Shown here in pieces: positions 51,911 through 64,000 of a stretch of 64,000 nt of DNA. The number at the start of each line of letters is the position of its first letter. The stretch's first letter is position 1. The stretch is from Cellulosimicrobium cellulans. Lineage in GTDB: Bacteria; Actinomycetota; Actinomycetes; Actinomycetales; Cellulomonadaceae. The DNA lies in NCBI RefSeq assembly GCF_007679345.1, contig NZ_VEGH01000013.1, forward strand, positions 62,001 to 126,000, read 5' to 3'. A program made the translations under genes and the position numbers. The notes under the pieces were generated by a model. The model searched no databases, was not told where the DNA came from, and was given only the letters and a program-made list of their open reading frames with translations.

Positions 51911-53419
51911 TCAGGCCTGGACGCGCTCCAGGACCAGCTCGCGCACGCGGCCGGCGTCCGCCTGGCCGCGGGTCGCCTTCATGACCGAGCCGATGATCGC
52001 GCCGACCGGGCCGAGGTTGCCGCCACGGATCTTCTCCGCGATGTCCGGCTGCGCGGCCAGGGCCGCGTCGATCGCCTCGAGCAGCGGGCCGTCGTCCGAG
52101 ACGACCTCCAGGCCGCGCGCGACGACGACCGCCTCCGGGTCGCCCTCGCCGGCCAGCACGCCCTCGAGGACCTGCCGCGCCAGCTTGTCGTTGATCCGCC
52201 CCGCGTCGACGAGCTGCTGGAGCTGGCCGATCTGCGTCGGGGTGATCGGCAGGTCGGCGAGCTCGACCTCCTGGGTCTTGGCGGTGCGGGCGAGCTCGCC
52301 CATCCACCACTTGCGCGCGGCGGCCGGGCTCGCGCCCGCGGCCACGGTCGCCTCGATCAGCTCGACCGCACCCGCGTTGACCACGTCGCGCATCTCGGCG
52401 TCGGCGTAGCCCCACTCCCCCTGCAGCCGGCGCCGGCGGGCGGCGGGCAGCTCGGGCAGCGCGGCGCGGATCTCCTCGACCCACTCCCGCGACGGGGCGA
52501 CGGGCACCAGGTCGGGCTCCGGGAAGTACCGGTAGTCCTCGGCGTCCGACTTCACGCGGCCGGCCGTGGTGATGCCGGTGTCCTCGTGCCAGTGCCGGGT
52601 CTCCTGGGTGACCGAGCCCTGCGCGTCGAGGATCGCGGCCTGGCGGCTGATCTCGTACCGGACGGAGCGCTCGACCGAGCGGAACGAGTTCACGTTCTTG
52701 GTCTCGGTGCGCGTGCCCAGCGGCGCGGTCGGCGTCGGGCGCAGCGAGACGTTGACGTCGGCGCGGACGTTGCCGCGCTCCATCCGCGCCTCGGACACGC
52801 CGAGCGCCCGGAAGATGTCCCGCAGCGTCTGCACGTACGCGCGGGCGACCTCGGGGGCCCGCTCGCCGGCGCCGGTGATCGGCTTGGTGACGATCTCGAC
52901 CAGCGGGATGCCGGCACGGTTGTAGTCGACCAGCGAGTACTCCGCGCCCTGGATGCGGCCGGTGGAGCCGCCGACGTGGGTGTTCTTGCCGGCGTCCTCC
53001 TCCATGTGCGCGCGCTCGATCTCGACGCGGAACACGGTGCCGTCCTCGAGCTCGACGTCCAGGTAGCCGTCGTGGGCGATCGGCTCGTCGTACTGCGACG
53101 TCTGGAAGTTCTTCGGCACGTCCGGGTAGAAGTAGTTCTTCCGGGCGAACCGGCAGGTCTCCGCGATCTCGCAGTTCAGCGCGAGGCCGATCCGGATCGC
53201 GTACTCGACCGCGGTGCCGTTGACGGCGGGCAGCGCGCCCGGCAGGCCCAGCGACACCGGTGTGACCGCGGTGTTCGGCTCGGCGCCGAACGTCTGCGGG
53301 GCGCCGTCGAACATCTTGGTCGCGGTGCCGAGCTCGACGTGCACCTCGATGCCGATGACCGGGTCGAACCGCGCCACGGCCTCGTCGTAGTCGACCAGGT
53401 CGACGGTCTGGGTGCTCAC
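51911..53419 (-). CDS. gatB: Asp/Glu-tRNA amidotransferase subunit B
   Basis: A 502-residue Gat[74 protein letters not shown], then the YqeY-like tRNA-binding tail. It transfers the amide to Glu-tRNA(Gln) or Asp-tRNA(Asn). GTG at 53419 overlaps gatA by 4 nt. Third gene of gatC-gatA-gatB. Confidence 0.96.
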   Translation of the reverse strand: MSTQTVDLVDYDEAVARFDPVIGIEVHVELGTATKMFDGAPQTFGAEPNTAVTPVSLGLPGALPAVNGTAVEYAIRIGLALNCEIAETCRFARKNYFYPDVPKNFQTSQYDEPIAHDGYLDVELEDGTVFRVEIERAHMEEDAGKNTHVGGSTGRIQGAEYSLVDYNRAGIPLVEIVTKPITGAGERAPEVARAYVQTLRDIFRALGVSEARMERGNVRADVNVSLRPTPTAPLGTRTETKNVNSFRSVERSVRYEISRQAAILDAQGSVTQETRHWHEDTGITTAGRVKSDAEDYRYFPEPDLVPVAPSREWVEEIRAALPELPAARRRRLQGEWGYADAEMRDVVNAGAVELIEATVAAGASPAAARKWWMGELARTAKTQEVELADLPITPTQIGQLQQLVDAGRINDKLARQVLEGVLAGEGDPEAVVVARGLEVVSDDGPLLEAIDAALAAQPDIAEKIRGGNLGPVGAIIGSVMKATRGQADAGRVRELVLERVQA

Positions 53420-54930
53420 TCGCCCACCTCCAGCTCGGGAGCCTTGGCCAGCAGCGGGCCGCCCCAGTTCTTCTCCAGCAGCGCCTCGAGCGCGGCGCCC
53501 ACGCGGTACAGCCGGTCGTCGGCCTTGGCCGGGGCCAGCACCTGGAAGCCGACGGGCAGACCGTCGTCCGACAGGCCGTTCGGCAGCGACATGCCGGGCA
53601 CGCCGGCGAGGTTCGCCGGGATCGTGGCGACGTCGTTGAGGTACATCGCCAGCGGGTCGTCCAGCTTCTCGCCGAGCTTGAACGCCGTGGTGGGCGCCGT
53701 CGGGGAGACCAGCACGTCCGCCTGCTCGAACGCGTTCGCGAAGTCGCGCTGGATGAGCGTGCGGACCTTCTGCGCCGAGCCGTAGTAGGCGTCGTAGTAG
53801 CCCGCCGACAGCGCGTAGGTGCCGAGGATGATCCGGCGCTTGACCTCGTCGCCGAAGCCGGCGCCGCGGGTCGCGGCCATCACGCGCTCGGCGGTCACGG
53901 GGCCCTCGGACGGCTCGACCCGGAGGCCGAACCGCATGCCGTCGAACTTCGCCAGGTTGCTGGACGCCTCGGACGGCAGGATCAGGTAGTACGCGCCGAG
54001 CGCGTACTCGAAGTGCGGGCAGGAGACCTCGACGATCTCCGCGCCGGCGCCGCGGAGCAGCTCCAGCGACTCCTCGAACCGCGCGAGCACGCCGGGCTGG
54101 TAGCCCTCGCCCTGCAGCTCGCGGACCACGCCGACGCGCACGCCGGTGAGGTCGCCGGACGCGCCCTCGCGGGCGGCGGCGACCAGGCCGGGCAGCGGCT
54201 CCGGGATGGACGTCGAGTCGCGCGGGTCGTGCCCGCCGATGAGCTCGTGCAGCAGCGCCGAGTCGAGCACGGTGCGCGTGACGGGGCCGGCCTGGTCGAG
54301 CGACGAGGCGAGCGCGATGAGGCCGTAGCGGGACACCGAGCCGTAGGTCGGCTTCACGCCGACGGTGCCGGTGACGGCGCCGGGCTGGCGGATCGAGCCG
54401 CCGGTGTCCGTGCCGATGGCCAGCGGGGCCTCGTAGGCCGCGACGGCCGCGGCCGAGCCGCCGCCGGAGCCGCCGGGGATCCGGTCCAAATCCCACGGGT
54501 TGTGCGTGTTGCCGTAGGCCGAGTGCTCGGTCGACGACCCCATGGCGAACTCGTCCATGTTGGTCTTGCCGAGGATCGGCAGGCCCGCGGCCTTGATCCG
54601 CTCGACCAGGGTCGCGTCGTACGGCGGCACCCAGCCCTCGAGGATCTTCGAGCCGGCCGTGGTCGGCAGGCCCTGCGTGACGACGACGTCCTTGACGGCG
54701 ATCGGCACGCCGGCGAGCGGGTGCAGCTCCTCGCCCGCGGCGCGGCGCGCGTCGACGTCGGCGGCGGTGGCCAGCGCCTCCTCGGCCGAGACGTGCAGGT
54801 ACGCGTGCACCGCGGGCTCGACGGCGGCGATGCGGTCCAGGTGGGCCTGCGTCACCTCGACGCTGGTGACCTCGCGGGCACGCAGCTTCTCGGCCAGCTC
54901 CGACGCGGAGAGGCGGGTCAGGTCGGTCAT
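53416..54930 (-). CDS. gatA: Asp/Glu-tRNA amidotransferase subunit A
   Basis: A 504-residue amidase-signature protein. Catalytic Lys in [21 protein letters not shown], the Ser pair in [32 protein letters not shown], and [24 protein letters not shown]. It frees ammonia from glutamine for GatB. Starts one nucleotide after gatC ends. Confidence 0.97.
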   Translation of the reverse strand: MTDLTRLSASELAEKLRAREVTSVEVTQAHLDRIAAVEPAVHAYLHVSAEEALATAADVDARRAAGEELHPLAGVPIAVKDVVVTQGLPTTAGSKILEGWVPPYDATLVERIKAAGLPILGKTNMDEFAMGSSTEHSAYGNTHNPWDLDRIPGGSGGGSAAAVAAYEAPLAIGTDTGGSIRQPGAVTGTVGVKPTYGSVSRYGLIALASSLDQAGPVTRTVLDSALLHELIGGHDPRDSTSIPEPLPGLVAAAREGASGDLTGVRVGVVRELQGEGYQPGVLARFEESLELLRGAGAEIVEVSCPHFEYALGAYYLILPSEASSNLAKFDGMRFGLRVEPSEGPVTAERVMAATRGAGFGDEVKRRIILGTYALSAGYYDAYYGSAQKVRTLIQRDFANAFEQADVLVSPTAPTTAFKLGEKLDDPLAMYLNDVATIPANLAGVPGMSLPNGLSDDGLPVGFQVLAPAKADDRLYRVGAALEALLEKNWGGPLLAKAPELEVGE

Positions 54931-54931
54931 C

Positions 54932-55228
54932 TCACTCCTCCCCGAGGATCTGCGGGACGAGGAACTTGCCGTCCTCGGACGCGGGGGCGCCGGACAGCGC
55001 CTGCTCCTGCGTCAGCGGCTGCTCGGGGACGTCCGGGCGGAACACGTTGGTCATCGGCAGCGGGTGGCTGGTGGCCGGCACGTCGGGCGTGGCGACCTCG
55101 CTGACCCGGGCGACCGACTCGACGATCACGTCGAGCTCGCCCGCGAGGCGGTCGAGCTCCTCGGGGGTCAGGTCGATCCGCGCCAGGCCCGCGACGCGCG
55201 CGACCTCGTCACGAGAGAGGGAGGACAT
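54932..55228 (-). CDS. gatC: Asp/Glu-tRNA amidotransferase subunit C
   Basis: A 98-residue Gat[38 protein letters not shown], then [18 protein letters not shown]. It stabilises the GatA-GatB interface. ATG is 7 nt after TAGACT, so the operon mRNA is probably leaderless. Confidence 0.96.
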   Translation of the reverse strand: MSSLSRDEVARVAGLARIDLTPEELDRLAGELDVIVESVARVSEVATPDVPATSHPLPMTNVFRPDVPEQPLTQEQALSGAPASEDGKFLVPQILGEE

Positions 55229-55273
55229 ACCCCGGAGTCTAGACGTGGTGCGATGCGGGGAGGTCGGGACGGG

Positions 55274-56428
55274 TCACGACCTCCCCTCGCGCGCGCTCGG
55301 GCCCCGGCGGGTCGCCATCTCGTGGCCGGTCGCGTGCTCCCGGAGGTACTCGCGCAGGTAGGGGATCGTGAAGTCCACCCTGCCGTGTGCGGTCGCCTCG
55401 ATCACCCCGGCGGCGATGAGGCGGGCCCGATAGGTCGAGGCGTACGAGGGTGTCACGCCCAGCCGCCGCGCGATCTGCCCGGTCGAGGAGTCGCCTTCGT
55501 CCTGGGCCATGGCGACGAGGTAGGTCCGGTCGACCTCGGAGAGGTCAGCGAGCGACGTCTCGTGCACCAACGAGCCGAGACGCGTGCGAGCAGCGGCCAC
55601 GCCGGCGCGGACGTCAGCGAGGTCGATCGGCGACGTCCTGGCGGTGCGCCACACGTGGTAACCGACAAGCTGGATCATGAACGGGTATCCGCCGGTCGCG
55701 ATGGCCGCCTGCTGCAACGCGGCGTCCTCGATCGTCGCGCCGGACTCGGTGATGGTGCGCCGGAGCGCCTCGGCTACGTGGTCGAGGCCCACGTCGCCGA
55801 GCTCGAACCGCGACGCCCGACGCAGGAACGTCAGGACGTCGTCGTCGAGCAGGTCGGAGACGGCCGACGGCAGCCCGGCCATCGCGAGCGCGACCTCCCG
55901 GTCCTCACGCACGAGATGCTGCACCGTCGCGGCGAGGTCGCGGAGGTCGTCACGCGCTCCGGCGTGCACCTCGTCGACGGTCACGAGCAGCCCGGTGCGG
56001 TTGGCCTCGAGCACGTCCAGCAGGCGTCCCAGCTCGGCGCGCCACTCGACGACCTCCTCGGGCGGCGTCGACAGGGTCAGCCCGCCGCCGACGACGGGCA
56101 GCGTGACCCCCGAGATCCGCCGGGAGGGGGCCGTCGACGGTTCCAGCTCGTGGAGCGCACGCGTGGTCGCGTGCTGCAGGCGTCGGACCATGCCGGGCGT
56201 CGCTGTCTCGGCGAGCCGCACCCACCCCCGTTCGAGCGCGAGCCCGTCGGCCTCCGACAGCATCACGGTCTTCCCGACCCCGCGAGGCCCCGTGAACAGC
56301 GCGAGGCGGGCCGGCGAGCCGGGGCCGTCGTCGAGCGAGTCGCCGAACTCCTGGAGGACGTCGTCTCGTCCGACGAGCAGCGGCGGCCTCGACCCGGCAG
56401 TCGGACGGAACGGGTTGCGTCGCAGCAT
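55274..56428 (-). CDS. AAA-type ATPase with C-terminal winged helix
   Basis: A 384-residue protein: NPFRPTAGSRPPLLVGRDDVL, Walker A FTGPRGVGKTVML, Walker B GLLVTVDEVHAG, sensor-like MAGLPSAVSDLL, then a helical lid with GGYPFMIQLVGYHVW and a C-terminal winged helix (TGQIARRLGVTPSYASTYRARLIAAGVI). The plan is like Orc/MoxR-independent STAND-type ATPases often found singly in actinobacteria. Cellular role unknown. A short dyad GGACTTCC-AA-AGGAGTCC (56433-56450) covers its ribosome site. TAGCGT nearby is a possible -10. Confidence 0.75.
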   Translation of the reverse strand: MLRRNPFRPTAGSRPPLLVGRDDVLQEFGDSLDDGPGSPARLALFTGPRGVGKTVMLSEADGLALERGWVRLAETATPGMVRRLQHATTRALHELEPSTAPSRRISGVTLPVVGGGLTLSTPPEEVVEWRAELGRLLDVLEANRTGLLVTVDEVHAGARDDLRDLAATVQHLVREDREVALAMAGLPSAVSDLLDDDVLTFLRRASRFELGDVGLDHVAEALRRTITESGATIEDAALQQAAIATGGYPFMIQLVGYHVWRTARTSPIDLADVRAGVAAARTRLGSLVHETSLADLSEVDRTYLVAMAQDEGDSSTGQIARRLGVTPSYASTYRARLIAAGVIEATAHGRVDFTIPYLREYLREHATGHEMATRRGPSAREGRS

Positions 56429-56517
56429 TTGGACTCCTTTGGAAGTCCGGCGACGCTAGCCCTGCGCGCCCGGCACGCAGCCGTGGTGCGGCACCACCCA
56501 GGTGCTCCCGGCCGGGG

Positions 56518-56931
56518 TCAGACCCGCGCGGCCGAGACCAGCGCCAGCACCGCGTCCGCGTACGCGTCCTCGGCCTCCTCGGCGGCGAACGACCGCTCCG
56601 GCTGCCCGGGCAGCTCGACGACCACGAGGTACGAGCCGTCGAGCGCCCGCGCCAGGCTCCGGAACGTGCCGCCGAGCAGCTCGCGCAGCTGGTCCTCGCG
56701 CGGCAGCCACACCGCGTCGTCCTGGGTGACGGAGTCGAGCGCCCACTCGGTGGTGCCGTTGAAGCCGAGCACCGTGCCGCTCGGGTAGGCGTGCGGCTCG
56801 ATGGTCATCTCGCTGATGGTGAAGACCTCGCCGGCCAGCGCGGGCTGGCGCAGGGCGAACCGGTCCCCGGACGACGGCGTCCAGCGCAGGCCTGCGGCCT
56901 GCAGGAGCTCCGCGCGCTCGATGGCGATCAT
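56518..56931 (-). CDS. Conserved actinobacterial protein of unknown function
   Basis: A 137-residue soluble protein: ERAELLQAAGLRWTPSSGDRFAL, FTISEMTIEPHAYPSGTVLGFNGTTEWALDSV, VWLPREDQLRELLGGTF and LVVVELPGQPERSFAAEEAEDAYADAVLAL. I recognise the pattern as a small family common in actinobacteria (sometimes given pilus-assembly names without clear basis). GATACT lies 6 nt before the ATG. No operon partner. The 178 nt upstream (56932-57109) show nothing I can identify. Confidence 0.7.
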   Translation of the reverse strand: MIAIERAELLQAAGLRWTPSSGDRFALRQPALAGEVFTISEMTIEPHAYPSGTVLGFNGTTEWALDSVTQDDAVWLPREDQLRELLGGTFRSLARALDGSYLVVVELPGQPERSFAAEEAEDAYADAVLALVSAARV

Positions 56932-57109
56932 CGCGCCAGTATCGTCCGAGCCGTCGCGGAACGCGCGCCGCGCGCCCACGCCCCCGCGCGGACCCTCCGA
57001 CCCCGGACCGCCCGCCCTCCGGACGCCGAGACCGCACGAGGCGCGTGGTTCACGCGCGCGGAACCCCGCGACGAGTGCACGCTCGGCGCGGTTGCGCGGG
57101 CGCCGTGGG

Positions 57110-60471
<3,362 letters not shown>

Positions 60472-60477
60472 CTAGGC

Positions 60478-60499
60478 TGCTACTCATCAGTCTGTAGAC
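60478..60499 (+). promoter_or_regulatory. 22-bp element shared by the two Xre genes (copy A)
   Basis: TGCTACTCATC followed by AGTCTGTAGAC. The copy at 61661-61682 (minus strand) differs at two positions only. It ends 32 nt before this gene's GTG. Further dyads nearby are TCTGT-AG-ACAGA and the outer GCTACT/AGTAGC. It resembles controller-protein boxes (ACT-AT-GT type) that overlap the promoter of small Xre regulators. Confidence 0.6.
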
Positions 60500-60531
60500 A
60501 GAGAAGTAGCACGACCCCGACCGTGGGGCGC

Positions 60532-60756
60532 GTGGAAGGTGAGCTGCAGGTGACGGTGGGGCGGCGGGTGCGCCGCCTGAGGCTCGAGCGCGGGATCAGC
60601 CAGGAGGCCCTCGCGCGCGACGTCGACATGCACCGCACCTACCTGGGCGGCGTCGAGCGCGGGGAGCGCAACCTCACCCTGCGGTCGGTCGAGCGCCTGG
60701 CCGACCGCCTCGGCGTGCCCGTCCGCGAGCTGATCGGCGAGGCCCCCGAGGGCTGA
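60532..60756 (+). CDS. Small Xre-family regulator, controller-protein-like (copy A)
   Basis: A 74-residue HTH protein: VGRRVRRLRLERGISQEALARDVDMHRTYLGGVERGERNLTLRSVERLADRLGVPVREL. The RTYLGGVERGERN stretch matches controller (C) proteins of restriction systems and their orphan relatives. No methylase or endonuclease gene is near. The GTG at 60532 aligns with the start of the paralog at 61629 (EGELQ versus DGELQ). Likely autoregulated through the shared 22-bp element. Confidence 0.82.
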   Translation: MEGELQVTVGRRVRRLRLERGISQEALARDVDMHRTYLGGVERGERNLTLRSVERLADRLGVPVRELIGEAPEG

Positions 60757-60869
60757 TCCGCGCAGCCTGTGGACGACCGGGCCCACGTGTCGGTGGTCGC
60801 ACCCACAGTGGGTGGGACGAGGGGCACGGCCGCGCAGGAGCCCCTCGGCAGGCCGACCGAGGAGGACCC

Positions 60870-61256
60870 GTGACCCCCGAGCACGACCGACCGACCTGGC
60901 AGGCGGACCCCTGCCCCGACTGGTGCGTGGTGCTGCACGCGCAGGACGACGACGTGCGGGACCGCTCGCACGTGAGCACCTCGATGTCCGTCGCCGCCCG
61001 ACAGCTCCTGAGCGGCCCCGGCGCCGCCGTCTCGCCGTTCGCCGAGCGGGAGCCGGCCGGGCGGCCCGGAACGCCCGACGCGCTCGACCGCACCGCGGCC
61101 GCCGACCTCGCCGTGTGCCTCCACCGCCGCGACGGCGCGCGCACGACCTGGGTCTACGTCGGCGACGGCGCGGTGCAGCACCTGGAGCTGAGCGCCGAGT
61201 CCTGGCACCGGCTGATGCCCGCGCTCGACCGGGTGCTCGACCTGGCCGGGACCTGA
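60870..61256 (+). CDS. DUF6907-like protein with CPxWC motif
   Basis: A 128-residue protein with DPCPDWCVVLHAQDDD near the start, RDRSHVSTSMSVAARQLL, AVCLHRRDGARTTWVYVGDG and a C-terminal helix SWHRLMPALDRVLDLAG. The Cys-Pro-Asp-Trp-Cys plus His pattern suggests a metal site and recalls DUF6907 proteins of actinobacteria. GTG start with GGAGGA upstream. It sits between the two Xre genes. Function unknown. Confidence 0.72.
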   Translation: MTPEHDRPTWQADPCPDWCVVLHAQDDDVRDRSHVSTSMSVAARQLLSGPGAAVSPFAEREPAGRPGTPDALDRTAAADLAVCLHRRDGARTTWVYVGDGAVQHLELSAESWHRLMPALDRVLDLAGT

Positions 61257-61293
61257 CCCGCCGGCGGGCCGGGTCGCGGCCCGCCGGCCCCGC

Positions 61294-61629
61294 TCAGGAC
61301 GCGGCGGGGTCCCGGGGCGCCCGCTCGGCGTCGCCCGGCCCGGCCGCTGCGGGCGCCGGCTGGGCGGGCTCGGCGTCGCCGGGCTCCGACGCACCGAGCT
61401 CCGGCTCGCCGGACGCCGGGGGTGCCAGCAGAGCGACCGGGTCCACGCCGAGGCTGTCCGCCAGCCGCTCGAGCGAGCGGAGCGAGAGGTTGCGCTCACC
61501 GCGCTCCACCGAGCCCACGTACGTGCGGTGGTTCCCGATGAGCTCGGCCAGCTCCTCCTGGCTCAGTCCACGGGTCGCGCGGATGCGCCGGATGTTCCGT
61601 CCTACGGTGCCTTGCAGTTCGCCGTCCAC
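61294..61629 (-). CDS. Small Xre-family regulator, controller-protein-like (copy B, with Ala/Pro-rich tail)
   Basis: A 111-residue protein. Residues 1-65 (GTVGRNIRRIRATRGLSQEELAELIGNHRTYVGSVERGERNLSLRSLERLADSLGVDPVAL) are ~55-60% identical by eye to copy A. A ~45-residue tail of Ala, Pro, Gly and Glu follows. GTG start at 61629; the 22-bp element ends 31 nt upstream. Convergent with the DUF6907-like gene. Confidence 0.82.
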   Translation of the reverse strand: MDGELQGTVGRNIRRIRATRGLSQEELAELIGNHRTYVGSVERGERNLSLRSLERLADSLGVDPVALLAPPASGEPELGASEPGDAEPAQPAPAAAGPGDAERAPRDPAAS

Positions 61630-61660
61630 ACCTGCGAGCGTCCCGACCCGCTCCTGATGG

Positions 61661-61682
61661 GTCTACACACGGATGAGTAGCA
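61661..61682 (-). promoter_or_regulatory. 22-bp element shared by the two Xre genes (copy B)
   Basis: On the minus strand TGCTACTCATC followed by CGTGTGTAGAC, 20 of 22 positions identical to copy A at 60478-60499, at nearly the same distance (31 versus 32 nt) from the start codon and in the same orientation relative to the gene. It suggests shared auto- and cross-regulation. Confidence 0.6.
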
Positions 61683-61774
61683 CCGCGGTCGTCCCGCAGG
61701 AGCCGTCCCGGGACTCGTCACGGGGCCCTCCGGTCACGGGGGCCCGCTGAGCGACGCCGCTGCGGTCCCCGGCG

Positions 61775-62275
61775 TCAGGACGCCGGGTGCACCGACGTCG
61801 CGGCGCTCGCGCGTCGCCGCGCGCGCCAGGCCGCCGTCCCGCCGCCCGCGACGAGCAGCACCCCGACGGCGGCGCCGCCGAGGGCCGCGCCGGTGAGCGC
61901 CGCCGAACCCTCGGCGAGCACCGTCTCCGTCGCCCGCCCGTCGACGGTCCACGAGCACACCGCGCGCGGCGGCAGCAGCGAGGACGACACCGCGGCGTCG
62001 CCCTCCCCGGCGGTGGCCGCGGCGACGCACGTGCCCTCCTCGGCGAGACCGGTGCGCAGGCTGGACGTCACGAGCCCCAGCCACACCACGAGCAGCACCA
62101 CCAGGCCGACCACGGCGAGCCCCGCGCCGGCGACCAGCACCGCCGCGTGCCGCCGGCCGAGCCACGTCCGCCGGCGGACGACGGCCCCGTCCCGGACGCC
62201 CGCACCACCCGCCGCGCCCGCACCACCCGCCGCGCCCGCTTCGCCCCGCGTCCGCCGGCCGCCCGCCCCGCTCAC
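61775..62275 (-). CDS. Two-TM membrane protein of unknown function
   Basis: A 166-residue protein. The Gly/Ala/Arg-rich N-terminus of ~40 residues is cytoplasmic. TM1 is AAVLVAGAGLAVVGLVVLLVV; an external loop of ~60 residues has two Cys (EEGTCVAA, RAVCSW) that may pair; TM2 is LTGAALGGAAVGVLLVAGG. A basic tail ends it. GTG at 62275 overlaps the MetE-like stop by 4 nt. Last gene of the mnmA unit in this window. Confidence 0.72.
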   Translation of the reverse strand: MSGAGGRRTRGEAGAAGGAGAAGGAGVRDGAVVRRRTWLGRRHAAVLVAGAGLAVVGLVVLLVVWLGLVTSSLRTGLAEEGTCVAAATAGEGDAAVSSSLLPPRAVCSWTVDGRATETVLAEGSAALTGAALGGAAVGVLLVAGGGTAAWRARRRASAATSVHPAS

Positions 62276-63315
62276 GACTCCGCCCGTTCCGCGACGACCG
62301 CCGCAGCCCGGCCCACGGTCGCGAGCGTCGCCCGCGCCGCGGCGGGGTCCACCCGCGCACCCGTCGGCCCGCCGGGTACCGCCGGCCCCTCGGGGGCGAG
62401 GAGCACGACGTCGCGCAGCCCGGCCCGGGACAGCCCGACCCGCTCCCAGCCGCGCAGCACCGCGTCGGCCACCCCCCGCACGTCCGGCCCGGCGCACTGC
62501 GACGTCTCCGGCTGCGGTACCGAGGCCCACAGCGCGAGTCCGGCCTCGACCGCCTCGGCGACGGACTCCCACCGGCGCTCGTCGAGCCCGGCGACCTCCA
62601 GCCCGACCGCGTCCGCTCCGGCGCCGCGCGCGGCACCGAGCGTCGTCGCACCGGCGCCGACGTGCAGCACCACGCGTTCGGCACCGGCCGCGTGCAGCCC
62701 GGCGACGACAGTCCCGAGCCGCTCCGACACCACGGGCGCGGGGACGGCGCGCAGCCGCGCGTACCCCGAGAACGACGGCAGCACGCCGGCGACCACCTGC
62801 GCGAGGAGCGGCTCGTGCAGCAGCACGGTCGGACGCGCGCCCGGGACGGCCCGGACGATGGCGCCCAGGTGCTCCGCGACGCCCGCGGCCAGGGAGGCGG
62901 CGAGCTCCGCCACGGCCCCCGGGTCGCCGACGGCGCGGTCGCCGCGGGCGAGGTACACGCCGGCGGCCAGGGTGAGCGGCCCGGCGACCGGCACGACCAG
63001 CGGCCCGTCCCAGCCGTGCGCGGCGACGGCGAGCGCGTCCAGGTCCTCCCGGCGCAGCGCGGCCAGCCGGGTCGCGTCGCCCCCCGGGCGGTCGGCGAGC
63101 CGCCAGCCGTGCGGGCCGAGCTCGGCCGGCATCTCCACGAGCAGGCCGAGCGCCTGGGCGACGAGGCTGCCGAAGGCTCCGCGCTCGGGCAGCCGGACGG
63201 TCCACGGCAGGCCGTCGACCCCGGAGGGCGCCGCGGCGACGTCGCCGAGGACGGTCGTCTGGGCCTCCAGCGGCTCCGCGCCGGGCCAGGCCCCGGTCCC
63301 GCCGACCCCGGTCAC
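62272..63315 (-). CDS. Cobalamin-independent methionine synthase (MetE C-domain)-like protein
   Basis: A 347-residue barrel protein: PSGVDGLPWTVRLPERGAFG, GPLVVPVAGPLTLAAGVYLARGDR, VLLHEPLLAQVVAGVLPSF, ERVVLHVGAGATTLGAARGAGADAVGLEVAGLDE. It is similar to the short MetE/UROD-like proteins commonly next to mnmA in actinobacteria. The classical MetE zinc ligands (His-x-Cys) are not obvious: HVGAG replaces them, though a Cys occurs in SQCAG. Activity is therefore doubtful. GTG at 63315 overlaps the mnmA stop. Confidence 0.75.
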   Translation of the reverse strand: MTGVGGTGAWPGAEPLEAQTTVLGDVAAAPSGVDGLPWTVRLPERGAFGSLVAQALGLLVEMPAELGPHGWRLADRPGGDATRLAALRREDLDALAVAAHGWDGPLVVPVAGPLTLAAGVYLARGDRAVGDPGAVAELAASLAAGVAEHLGAIVRAVPGARPTVLLHEPLLAQVVAGVLPSFSGYARLRAVPAPVVSERLGTVVAGLHAAGAERVVLHVGAGATTLGAARGAGADAVGLEVAGLDERRWESVAEAVEAGLALWASVPQPETSQCAGPDVRGVADAVLRGWERVGLSRAGLRDVVLLAPEGPAVPGGPTGARVDPAAARATLATVGRAAAVVAERAES

Positions 63316-64000
63316 GCGGTTGCCCCGGCGCGTCCCACGCCGGCCCCGGCCGCACCGGCCCCGGCCGCACCGGCCCCCGTCGCAGCCCCCGCGCGCGTCG
63401 CCCGCTCCACCGTCCCCTGACCCAGCACCACGTCCCCGTCCGCCCCGCCGTACAGCACCGCCGACTGCCCCGCCGCGACCCCGCGCAGCGGCCCGTCGAC
63501 CCGCACCTCGATCCCGCCGTCCGCGGTCGCCCGGGCCCGCACCGGCACCGCGGCGCCGTGCGCGCGGACCTGGAGCAGGCACGCCGTCCAGTCGCGCGGG
63601 GCGGGGCCGAACCACACGGCGTCCCGGGCCTCGATCGCGTCGACCGCGAGCGCCTCGGCCCCGCCGACGACCACCCGGTTGCTCACGGGCTCGATCGCCA
63701 GCACGTACCGGGGCCTGCCGTCGGCGGCCGGCCGCCCGAGCTGGAGGCCCTTGCGCTGCCCGATCGTGTACCCGTAGGCGCCGTCGTGCGTGCCGAGCAC
63801 CGTGCCGTCGGCGTCGACGACCTCGCCGGGCCGCGACCCGAGCCGGTCCCGCAGGAAGCCGCGGGTGTCGCCGTCGGCGACGAAGCAGATGTCGTAGGAG
63901 TCGGGCTTGGCCGACACGCTGAGCCCGCGGGCGGCCGCCTCGGCGCGCACCTCGTCCTTGGACGCCACGTCGCCGAGCGGGAAGATCGCGCGCGCCAGCC
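63312..64000 (-). CDS. mnmA: tRNA-specific 2-thiouridylase MnmA, C-terminal part (5' end beyond window)
   Basis: The frame runs off the right edge (ARAIFPLGDVASKDEVRAEAAARGL continues upstream). Visible motifs: catalytic second Cys in KPDSYDICFVADGD, GYTIGQRKGLQLG, YVLAIEPVSNRVVVGG and the beta-barrel end. MnmA thiolates U34 of Lys, Glu and Gln tRNAs. A tail of Ala/Gly repeats (GAATGAGAAGAGAAGAG) follows the last family residues. First of three overlapping genes. Confidence 0.95.
   Translation of the reverse strand, partial: LARAIFPLGDVASKDEVRAEAAARGLSVSAKPDSYDICFVADGDTRGFLRDRLGSRPGEVVDADGTVLGTHDGAYGYTIGQRKGLQLGRPAADGRPRYVLAIEPVSNRVVVGGAEALAVDAIEARDAVWFGPAPRDWTACLLQVRAHGAAVPVRARATADGGIEVRVDGPLRGVAAGQSAVLYGGADGDVVLGQGTVERATRAGAATGAGAAGAGAAGAGVGRAGATA

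Noticed and set aside
60478..61682. A restriction-modification system around the controller-like genes
   Set aside because: No methyltransferase or endonuclease motif found in any frame nearby; only the regulators and a DUF6907-like gene are present.

Overview
The window is chromosomal DNA from a very GC-rich actinobacterium. Gene content (mycobacterial-type helicase tail, WYL regulator, TipAS-like MerR, actinobacterial Erm, GatCAB, ilv/leu genes), frequent GTG starts and 4-nt ATGA/GTGA overlaps fit a Cellulomonas-like member of the Micrococcales; this assignment is inference from recall of families. No transposase, phage gene, CRISPR array, rRNA or tRNA was seen, so the window looks like core and metabolic chromosome.

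Layout. 1-5.6 kb: tail of a helicase, a VIT/CCC1 metal transporter behind two DtxR/IdeR-like boxes, and a ykoFEDC-type ECF importer for thiamine or HMP under a TPP riboswitch. 5.6-13.9 kb: YbaK-like deacylase, a drug-type ABC exporter divergent from a WYL regulator, a PLP-homeostasis gene with two DUF202 membrane genes, YccF, a lipoate ligase, an Erm rRNA methylase with a leader peptide and attenuator, and a Phd/RelE pair. 13.9-28.6 kb: a carbohydrate locus with a GH13_18 phosphorylase overlapping a glycerate kinase, GH36, Gfo/Idh/MocA and MDR dehydrogenases, a ROK repressor, a CUT1 importer and a debranching-type enzyme. A shared 19-bp operator candidate sits in both divergent promoter regions. 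The best reading is catabolism of glucosylglycerate or a related glycoside.

28.7-45.8 kb: branched-chain amino-acid genes cimA, ilvE, leuB, ilvC, ilvN, ilvB and two different ilvD genes. cimA and ilvB have attenuators with Leu/Ile/Val-rich leader peptides. A GH13 alpha-glucosidase, an ABC-2 exporter, a lipoprotein and an ASCH protein are interspersed. 45.9-51.7 kb: VOC protein, TipAS-like MerR regulator with a typical 19-bp-spacer promoter, photolyase, and a tandemly duplicated DoxX-like unit in which boxes resembling DosR sites, gene and terminator are all duplicated. 51.9-64 kb: gatCBA, an AAA ATPase, ligA, two controller-like Xre regulators that share a 22-bp upstream element, and the 3' part of mnmA with a MetE-like gene and a membrane protein.

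Two window-wide features stand out. First, many genes have a TANNNT-like -10 hexamer only 6-8 nt before the start codon, which implies leaderless mRNAs; three attenuator leader peptides appear to begin this way. Second, three intergenic sites carry a 74-nt element with the same geometry (15-nt unit, 4, unit, 6, inverted unit, 4, inverted unit; 19-nt period) but locus-specific sequence, and a fourth site carries a related 19-nt tandem array. I do not recognise this element family.
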